Assembly: GCA_016302725.1 (NCBI GenBank) | Contig: JAEDNB010000067.1 | Location: forward strand, 1-9,884 | Source of the DNA: Lentisphaeria bacterium | Lineage (GTDB): Bacteria > Verrucomicrobiota > Lentisphaeria > Oligosphaerales > Oligosphaeraceae | Length of the DNA stretch: 9,884 nucleotides | Direction of reading: 5' to 3' | Shown: piece after piece, positions 1-6,006 of the stretch | Position numbering within the stretch: the first letter of the stretch is position 1 | Layout: each line of letters begins with the position of its first letter | Translations under genes and position numbers: made by a program | The notes under the pieces: model-generated | Database searches by the model: none | What the model was told of the DNA's origin: nothing | What the model saw: only the letters and a program-made list of their open reading frames with translations

Positions 1-39
1 TCTAGAATCAAAATAAGCAATAACCTAATGTATAAACCC

Positions 40-98
40 GGTTGGTCCATGCGGAGCATGGGCCAACCCTCCGTGCCCTCCGCGTTTCCGCGGAGGGC
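40..98 (-). terminator. Twin-hairpin 3' end of the operon (candidate terminator)
   Basis: Two inverted repeats lie just after the GH2 stop codon. The first has arms 75-84 and 89-98, a perfect 10-bp GC-rich stem with a 4-nt loop that reads GAAA (a GNRA tetraloop) in the minus-strand RNA and UUUC on the other strand. The second has arms 40-51 and 57-68, 12 positions with one imperfect pair (46/62), closing a 5-nt loop. Beyond it the minus-strand transcript becomes U-rich (positions 37 down to 1) but has no clean U tract, so this is a candidate 3' end or transcript stabiliser and not a textbook intrinsic terminator. The tetraloop orientation agrees with a minus-strand transcript. The pair could also be a copy of a dispersed palindromic repeat. 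Confidence 0.5.
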
Positions 99-111
99 CG
101 TGGCGTGCTGG

Positions 112-1875
112 TTAGCAGAGGAAGGCCTTTCGGAAGAGTTCGGGGGAGGCCTTGGGGATTCGGTCGTAGGTCATCAGTCCGTTTTGTTCCTGTTCCACGT
201 CGGTGAGCTGGGTATAGCACCATCCGCTGATGCCGGGGGTTTCGTTCATCAGCTTGACCTGTTCCCGGATGCGTTCCACCAGTTCCTCCGCGCTTTGCAT
301 TTCCATTCCGTGGTATCCCCATCCCTCCGGGGTGTTATCGCGGCATTGCGGGGGGATGTAGCGGAAGCCGCCGAATTCGTCCACGTAGTAGGGTTGTCCG
401 GTGTATCCCGTGTCATATTGCGGGCGGACGGTGGGGAAGCCCAGTTTATTGTCGGGGAGGATCCAGCGTTCCAGTTCGGCGGCGGAGGTGCAGTATGCGT
501 GGATGCTCCAGATGTCGGTCTTCACGTGTCCCCATCCGCTGTCGTCGTGGACGGGGCGCGTGGGATCCAGGGCCTTGGTGAAATCGTAGAGCCTTCGGAC
601 CCCTTCCCGGAAGCGCCGGATGGGATTTTTGAAGGTGTAGAAGTTGCTTTCGTTGAGGGGGGTCCAGATGAGGATGGAGGGGTGGTTCGCGTCCCGTTGG
701 ACGGCCTCGCCCCATTCCTGCATGAAGTTGGCGAAGGATTCGTAGAAATCCTCGCGTCCAAAGGGGCTGGTCTGGCACCAGCCCTGTCCCCAGCAGGGGG
801 CTTCTCCCCAGACCAGGTATCCCAGTCGGTCGGCGTGGTAGAGATAGCGGGGTTCGAAGACCTTTTGGTGGAGCCTTGCCCCGTTGAAGCCGCAGGCCTT
901 GGCGAACAGGATGTCCTTCAGGAGGTCCTCTTCTGTGGGGGCGGTCCAGTTTCCCTGGGGATAGAAGCCCTGGTCCAGGATCATGCGGAGGAAGATGGGG
1001 TGGTTGTTGAGGTAGAGGCGGTCTCCGGAGACATGGACCTTACGCATGCCCGCGTAGGATTCCACCTGGTCGGTGATCCGGCCCTCGGCGTCCCGCACGG
1101 TGTACTGGATGTCGTAGAGGAAGGGGTCGTCGGGGGACCAGTCCCTGGGGTGGGGCACCTTCAGGGCGAGTGTGGCGGTGAGGGTGGCGGCGCAGGTGGC
1201 GGAGGCAACGACGGCCTCCCCCTCCCTGACCTGGATTTCCAGGGTAGCCCCCGGGGCCTCCCCGAAGAAGGCGGGATGGAAGACGAAGGATTGGTTGTCG
1301 TAGTCGGCGACCACGCGGCACTCCTTGAGCCCTACCATCCCCGCGGCCTCCAGGTCAACTGTCTGCCAGATGCCGGTGGTGCGCTTATAGGAGCATCCCT
1401 GGGAATCGTGGGACATGCACTGCTTGCCGTTGCTTTGCACCATGCTGCGCACATCGCTCCGGGCCTCCACCACCAGGTCGTGGGCTTTTCCCGCCACGGC
1501 GCGCCCGGTGAGGTCCACGGAGAAGGGGGTGCTGCCGCCCCGGTGGAAGGCCACCTCCTCCCCGTCCCACCAGACCTTTGCCTCGAAGAAGACCGCGCCG
1601 AAATTCAGCAGGATGCGGCGGCCGTCCCAGCCGGAGGGGACGGTCACCTTTCGATGATAGAAGATTCCCGTGATGAAATCCAGGTGGTGGACGCCGGAGA
1701 GGGGGGTCTCCGGGGCGAAGGGGACCAGGATTTTCTGGGCGAAGCCTTGGCTTTTGGCCAGGCCGCGTTCCTCGCCGGAGTTTGCCAGGTCGAACTCATA
1801 GGTCCATTCGCCGTTCAAGTTCAGCCAATCTTTGCGCTGGAACTGCATCCGGGGGTATTCGGGACGGGGCAGCAT
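112..1875 (-). CDS. Glycoside hydrolase family 2 enzyme (beta-galactosidase/beta-glucuronidase-like)
   Basis: A 587-residue protein with the full GH2 layout: an N-terminal sugar-binding jelly roll (about 15-180, beginning with a LNGEW motif), an Ig-like domain (about 190-280) and a catalytic TIM barrel (about 285-587). The acid/base glutamate is E409 in PLNES and the nucleophile is E500 in VDEFGG. GH2 enzymes hydrolyse terminal beta-galactosides, beta-glucuronides or beta-mannosides with retention of configuration; which one applies here cannot be told. No signal peptide is visible, so it should act in the cytoplasm on imported oligosaccharides. The ATG at 1875 is chosen because AAAGG (1883-1887) sits 7 nt upstream; an in-frame TTG at 1923 would overlap the previous stop codon and has no such site. 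It is the last gene of the operon, 44 nt after the FAD protein. The catalytic residues are intact and the length is short but normal for compact GH2 enzymes. Confidence 0.95.
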   Translation of the reverse strand: MLPRPEYPRMQFQRKDWLNLNGEWTYEFDLANSGEERGLAKSQGFAQKILVPFAPETPLSGVHHLDFITGIFYHRKVTVPSGWDGRRILLNFGAVFFEAKVWWDGEEVAFHRGGSTPFSVDLTGRAVAGKAHDLVVEARSDVRSMVQSNGKQCMSHDSQGCSYKRTTGIWQTVDLEAAGMVGLKECRVVADYDNQSFVFHPAFFGEAPGATLEIQVREGEAVVASATCAATLTATLALKVPHPRDWSPDDPFLYDIQYTVRDAEGRITDQVESYAGMRKVHVSGDRLYLNNHPIFLRMILDQGFYPQGNWTAPTEEDLLKDILFAKACGFNGARLHQKVFEPRYLYHADRLGYLVWGEAPCWGQGWCQTSPFGREDFYESFANFMQEWGEAVQRDANHPSILIWTPLNESNFYTFKNPIRRFREGVRRLYDFTKALDPTRPVHDDSGWGHVKTDIWSIHAYCTSAAELERWILPDNKLGFPTVRPQYDTGYTGQPYYVDEFGGFRYIPPQCRDNTPEGWGYHGMEMQSAEELVERIREQVKLMNETPGISGWCYTQLTDVEQEQNGLMTYDRIPKASPELFRKAFLC

Positions 1876-1882
1876 GCTTTTA

Positions 1883-1887
1883 CCTTT
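1883..1887 (-). promoter_or_regulatory. Ribosome binding site of the GH2 gene
   Basis: The minus strand reads AAAGG here, 7 nt before the ATG at 1875. It decides the start in favour of 1875 over the in-frame TTG at 1923. Confidence 0.6.
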
Positions 1888-1919
1888 CGTTCTGGGGAGG
1901 GGGGAGAGGGGGTGTTCGT

Positions 1920-3632
1920 TCAAATGGCTTCGAAGGCGAAGAGCCTGGCGGGTTGCCCGGGGGTTCGCTCCTTGGCCAAGGTCAGCCTCAAGCCGGTGAC
2001 CGGCGTGGCGCGGGGGAGGGTGTGGAGGATGAGCCTTTGAAAGTTATTGGTTTCCGTAAAGAGGGTCGTCCATTGTCGGTCGATTTGGGCCTCCACCTGG
2101 AAGCCCTGGGCGAGGGAATCGGGGAGTCGGCCCCGGACCTCCTCGCCTTCGTCGAATCGCATCCTCTTGGGGTCCTGGAAATTGCTGTCCCAGACCAGGC
2201 GGACGCCCCGGATGGGGGTGGCAGTGGGGAAGGCCAGGGAGCAGGTTTCCCCCTGGTGGAGGGCGAGGGTGTGCGGGGCGGTGCCCTGGGCGTCCGGGCG
2301 TTCCACGCCATCGGCGAGGGCAGGGCAGGAGGGGTGGGCGGCCTGGGCGAGGGGATTGTGTCGTTTCAGGCCCGGGATGAACTGGTCCTGGAGCATCAGG
2401 GTCTGCTGGAGCTCCTCCAGGTGCCTTGCGCCCACTTCCCGGGGGGAGCATCCATGGCGGGTGGCCAGGGCGGCGGCGGTCCCCACGGCCTGGCCCAGGG
2501 TGGCGCAGGTGGCCATCACCCGGACGGAACTCAAGGCCAGGTGGGAGACGGAGATGTTCCTGCCCGCGAAGAAGAGATTCTCCACGTTTCTCGAGTAGAG
2601 GCAGCGGTAGGGGATGTGGTATCCCGGGGCCAGGCTCTGGACGCGGTTGGGTTCCCCGGTGTGGTAGAAGCCCTCCGGGGCGTGGTCGTCCACCAGCCAG
2701 GCGCCATAGGCCACGGCGTCCGGGAAGCACCTTCCCTCCATGGTGTCGTTTTGGGTGAGGACATAGTCGCCGAGGTAGCGCCGGCTTTCCCGTTTGCCGG
2801 GCAGGGAGCCGACCCAGTCCAGGGACCAGCCATTTCCCCGTCCGTCGGGGTGGTTCTTAATATATTCCCAGTATCCCAGGGCAATCCGGGTCAATTCCCG
2901 GCTGATTTCCCGGCTGTCCCGGAGGGTGTCCCATTCGCCGCCGAATTCCAGCCACCAGAAATTGTCCCCGGGATAGGCGAGGTCCTTTCGGGGGACGGTG
3001 TCATCGGTGTAGTGGTGTGCCCATGAGGGGGCATGGAAGGGGGTGTTGTCCCCGGTTTTCCTCAATTGGAGGAGGATGGAGTTTCCCATGGTCTTTGGGT
3101 CGGCCTTGGGGAGTCCCCAGGGTTCCTGGAAGGTGTCCCGGGCTTCCCGTCCCGTGGTGAACTCTGCGCCGGAGGGGAGGGCGAGGATGGAGTCTCCGGA
3201 GCAGTCTGCGAAGAGGGGTGCCCGGAAGCGGTAGGCCGTGTAGTCTGTCAGTCCCCAGGCGAGGGCTTCGTGGAGGCGCCCGCCTTCTGCGCGGGCGTCG
3301 GTGACGGTGGTGTTGAAATAGGTGTGCAGGTTGGGTTCCCGCTCCAGGAAATCCCGGAGGACATGGTCCCAGAGGGTGTATTTCAGGGTGGGATTGTAGT
3401 GGTAGTTCGCCAGTTTGACCTCTTCCAGCAGGCCGCCTTCCGCAAATTCCGCGCATCCCGAGCCGCAGATCCACATCCGGATTTCGCTGGAGGCGTTTCC
3501 TCCGGGCATGGGGCGGTCCTGCACCAGGACGGTCCTGGCGCCATTGCGGGCGGCGGAGACGGCCGCGCACACTCCTGCCATGCCGCCGCCGACGACGACA
3601 AGGTCCGCTTCGATAGTCTTGGGTTCTTCCAT
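1920..3632 (-). CDS. FAD-dependent oxidoreductase (FAD_oxidored family) with a C-terminal beta-sandwich-like domain
   Basis: A 570-residue flavoprotein. The N-terminus holds a Rossmann dinucleotide fold with VVVGGGMAG (12-20), an acidic residue ending the second strand (D39), and the GGNASSE block (44-50) common in this family. ADCSGD (142-147) and NLFFAGR (352-358) followed by the G380-Q381 AVGTAAAL segment complete the FAD site. Residues 433-570 form a separate region rich in beta-strand-like segments, ending in a discoidin-like pattern (TGLRLTLAKE...FAFEAI); this may bind a ligand or hold the fold together. Members of this family sit often in sugar-degradation clusters, but their substrates are mostly unknown, and none can be named here. 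There is no signal peptide, so it is predicted cytoplasmic. The ATG at 3632 puts the Rossmann motif at the usual distance; the upstream extension to 3986 overlaps the preceding gene and is rejected. No clear Shine-Dalgarno sequence precedes it; a heptamer tandem repeat lies there instead. Confidence 0.93.
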   Translation of the reverse strand: MEEPKTIEADLVVVGGGMAGVCAAVSAARNGARTVLVQDRPMPGGNASSEIRMWICGSGCAEFAEGGLLEEVKLANYHYNPTLKYTLWDHVLRDFLEREPNLHTYFNTTVTDARAEGGRLHEALAWGLTDYTAYRFRAPLFADCSGDSILALPSGAEFTTGREARDTFQEPWGLPKADPKTMGNSILLQLRKTGDNTPFHAPSWAHHYTDDTVPRKDLAYPGDNFWWLEFGGEWDTLRDSREISRELTRIALGYWEYIKNHPDGRGNGWSLDWVGSLPGKRESRRYLGDYVLTQNDTMEGRCFPDAVAYGAWLVDDHAPEGFYHTGEPNRVQSLAPGYHIPYRCLYSRNVENLFFAGRNISVSHLALSSVRVMATCATLGQAVGTAAALATRHGCSPREVGARHLEELQQTLMLQDQFIPGLKRHNPLAQAAHPSCPALADGVERPDAQGTAPHTLALHQGETCSLAFPTATPIRGVRLVWDSNFQDPKRMRFDEGEEVRGRLPDSLAQGFQVEAQIDRQWTTLFTETNNFQRLILHTLPRATPVTGLRLTLAKERTPGQPARLFAFEAI

Positions 3633-3637
3633 GGAGA

Positions 3638-3658
3638 GGGAATGGGGAATGGGGAATG
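3638..3658. repeat. Tandem heptamer repeat, three copies of GGGAATG
   Basis: Three exact copies of GGGAATG (CATTCCC on the minus strand) at 3638-3644, 3645-3651 and 3652-3658. They fill nearly half of the 49-nt gap between the phosphoesterase and FAD genes, beginning 6 nt before the FAD start codon, exactly where a ribosome binding site is expected. Because the unit is non-coding and 7 nt long, gain or loss of copies would change only leader length. Simple heptamer arrays are known in other bacteria such as cyanobacteria, but a relation to those is not implied. Confidence 0.85.
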
Positions 3659-3681
3659 GTGCGTGTGTGTTGGGAGGGGGC

Positions 3682-6006
3682 TCACCGGGGGGCGGGCAGG
3701 GCCATGATTCGCCCTTCGCTGTCCGCCAGGTATAGGATGCCATCCTGGAGGAGGGGTTGGTTGAGGAAGGGGGCACCCCCCTGGAAAAGCCGCCTTCCGT
3801 CTCCGTTTTCCTGGTTGACGAGGTACACTGCCCCGTCGTTGCCGGCCACATAGAGGCCCTCGTCGGCGGGCAGGGGAGGTGCGGTGACCGAGGGGGGATG
3901 GCCGGTGAGGTAGTCCCCGGTGGGGAGCAGGGCGGGGCCGGGCAGGAAGCGCCACTGTTCCGTGCAGTCGTCCGCCTGGTAGGCAATCAGGCCCTGGCCA
4001 TGGGTGGCGACAAGGAGGAGGCCGTTGTCCAGGGGGACCATGGGGGCGGTGGCGGCGGCGCAGGGGATGCCCTTGTGTTCGGCGACGAGGCGTCCGTCCG
4101 GGAGGGCGAGTCGGTAGAGGATGTCGGTGCCTTCCACGAGGACCTGGCCGTTGTTTGCCAGAAGGGGGGTGCCGTTGAGGAAGAGCCTGGGGAAGAGCCA
4201 GAGGACCTTTCCGGTGCGTAGGTCGTGGCGGTAGAGTCCGTTCAGGCGGGAGAGGACGAGGAAGGAATCGTTGTCCGCCAGGGCGAGTTTGTCTTCGGCG
4301 GGAGTGCGTTCCTCCACTTTCCAGCCGTTGTTTTTCCAGAGGGTTTTTCCATTGTGGGCGGAGACTCCGCGCAGGTGTCGTCCATAGCCTCCCGCCACGA
4401 TGCCGTCGTGGTAGAGGAGGGCGGAGGCGGCGGGGGAGACGATGTCGGGGTCGGAGGGGTTTTTCCAGAGGAGGGCGCCTGTGGCGGCGTCCACGGCGTA
4501 GAGATTGGCCCGGGTGTCGATGGCGAAGAGGGTTTGTCCATCTGTGGCGAAGTCGTTTCGGATGCCGTAGCCCGTGGTGAAGTTCCACACGGTCTTTCCG
4601 GTGGCCGGGTCGAGGGCGAGGAGGCCGCCTGTTTCGGCGTTTGCATCGTCGCAGATTCCGGCGATGAGGAGTCCATTCACCATCTTCATGGTGGCCATGG
4701 CGGTTTGTCCGGGGGCCTTGGCGAGCCAGAGGAGGGGGGTGTCGGCATCGGGGCAATCCCGTGTCAGAGCCTCGTCCAGGGCGGTGACGGCCTGGAGCCT
4801 CCAGGTTCCCTGGGGGGTGTCGCCTTCCCAGTGTCCCTGCCAGGTCATGGGGCCGGTCTGGTGGAGGGGGATGGCTTTGTCGCCTTGGAATGCGGTGACC
4901 TGCCGGATGGGGGTGCCTCCGTGGTTGACGGTGGCGCACAGGGTGCCGTCCGGGAGGGCGAGCAGGTGGAGATGGTTTATGAGGGTGGGGTGCCAGAGTC
5001 GGCTTTCGATTTTTCCCGTATCCGGGTGGAGGGTCACGCTCCGGAAGGAGGGGGCGAAGCCTCCGGCGCCGCCCTTGTTCGGGGTCGCCACGCAGAATGC
5101 CTTTCTTCCGGAGGGATAGTTCCGCACGATGTTCATGTGCTTGTGGCCATAGAGGAGGCAGGCGAAATCCTCCTGGTCGAAGTCGACTTTTCCGGTGCGG
5201 GTCTTCATGGCCTTTCCCACCAGGTCCGGCAAGTCGTGGCAGAGGAGGATTTTCTTTTTGCGGGGGAAGCGTTGGCAGAGGGCTTCCAGCCAGTCTCCGC
5301 AGTCCAGCATGTCGTAGAGGAGGGGGGCGCCCCAGCTGTTGTAGATGGGGAGGCAGGCGAAGAGGTAATCCCCCGCCTCAAAGGAGTACCACCAGGGGCC
5401 GAAGACGGCTTGATAGGGGCAGGCCTCGCCCAGGGGGGGCTTTCCGCGGAAATCCACGTCGTGGTTGCCGCAGGCGAAGGCGACGGGAACCCCCATGTGT
5501 TCCTGGGTCAGGGCACGCCGGTGTTCCCGCAGGCATTCCAGGTTTCCGTTGCCCATGTCCCCAGCCACCACCAGCAGGGCGGCCTCCGGGGTGGCGCGGA
5601 GGAAATCCCGCACTGCCGGGGCGAAATCCATGTGGAAGGTCTCGGAGTCCCCGAGGGAGACGAGGGTGATTGCCTGTCCTGGGCGGGGCGGGGCCTCCTT
5701 CAGGAGGAAGTCGTATTGGCTGCGCTGGGGGATGAGCCTCCGCCAGAAGTCCGCCGCTTCCGCCTGGTAGGCCGCCGGCCGGTGGACATAGAGGGTGGTG
5801 GCCTTGGGGGAGGGGGTCAGGCGGTAGCGTCCCTGGGCGTCGGTCTCGGCGAAGCGGTATCCGTCGCTGACGAGGATGCCTGGCAGCGGGGTGTCTGCGG
5901 GGGAGATCAGCCCGTCCTGGTCGGCGTCCTTCCAAATCGTGCCTGTGATTTCCCGGGCGGACATGGGCAGGGAGAGGAGGAGAAGGAGGGAGAGGAGGGT
6001 TTTCAT
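3682..6006 (-). CDS. Secreted calcineurin-like metallophosphoesterase fused to a PQQ-like beta-propeller
   Basis: A 774-residue protein. Residues 1-17 form a signal peptide (hydrophobic leucine run, cleavage likely after MSA). Residues 19-103 resemble the beta-rich N-terminal domain of such phosphoesterases, with an acidic KDADQDG stretch (26-32) and TDAQGRY (55-61). The metallophosphoesterase core carries D120, GD (149-150), GNHD (180-183), H257 in LLCHD and GHKH (287-290), so nearly all metal ligands are present; the histidine of the usual D-x-H first motif is replaced (D120-S-E). From about 430 to the end come repeated units of the type ALDPATGKTVW (464-474) and AVDAATGALLW, expected to fold as a beta-propeller. 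The likely role is hydrolysis of a phosphate ester or diester outside the cytoplasm, substrate unknown, with the propeller as scaffold or binding surface. Its ATG shares 4 nt (ATGA) with the stop of the DUF4838 gene and lacks a Shine-Dalgarno site, pointing to translational coupling. Confidence 0.93.
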   Translation of the reverse strand: MKTLLSLLLLLSLPMSAREITGTIWKDADQDGLISPADTPLPGILVSDGYRFAETDAQGRYRLTPSPKATTLYVHRPAAYQAEAADFWRRLIPQRSQYDFLLKEAPPRPGQAITLVSLGDSETFHMDFAPAVRDFLRATPEAALLVVAGDMGNGNLECLREHRRALTQEHMGVPVAFACGNHDVDFRGKPPLGEACPYQAVFGPWWYSFEAGDYLFACLPIYNSWGAPLLYDMLDCGDWLEALCQRFPRKKKILLCHDLPDLVGKAMKTRTGKVDFDQEDFACLLYGHKHMNIVRNYPSGRKAFCVATPNKGGAGGFAPSFRSVTLHPDTGKIESRLWHPTLINHLHLLALPDGTLCATVNHGGTPIRQVTAFQGDKAIPLHQTGPMTWQGHWEGDTPQGTWRLQAVTALDEALTRDCPDADTPLLWLAKAPGQTAMATMKMVNGLLIAGICDDANAETGGLLALDPATGKTVWNFTTGYGIRNDFATDGQTLFAIDTRANLYAVDAATGALLWKNPSDPDIVSPAASALLYHDGIVAGGYGRHLRGVSAHNGKTLWKNNGWKVEERTPAEDKLALADNDSFLVLSRLNGLYRHDLRTGKVLWLFPRLFLNGTPLLANNGQVLVEGTDILYRLALPDGRLVAEHKGIPCAAATAPMVPLDNGLLLVATHGQGLIAYQADDCTEQWRFLPGPALLPTGDYLTGHPPSVTAPPLPADEGLYVAGNDGAVYLVNQENGDGRRLFQGGAPFLNQPLLQDGILYLADSEGRIMALPAPR

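Noticed and set aside
28..2040. 670-residue open frame on the plus strand opposite GH2 and the FAD gene
   Set aside because: It is antisense to genes with intact catalytic motifs, is low-complexity (Gly/Val/Glu-rich), and has no recognisable domain. GC-rich third codon positions of the minus-strand genes keep the opposite frame open.
3633..3986. Upstream extension of the FAD oxidoreductase frame
   Set aside because: It overlaps the propeller end of the preceding gene in another frame, its sequence is Pro/Ser/Thr-rich shadow, and the Rossmann motif starts immediately after the ATG at 3632.
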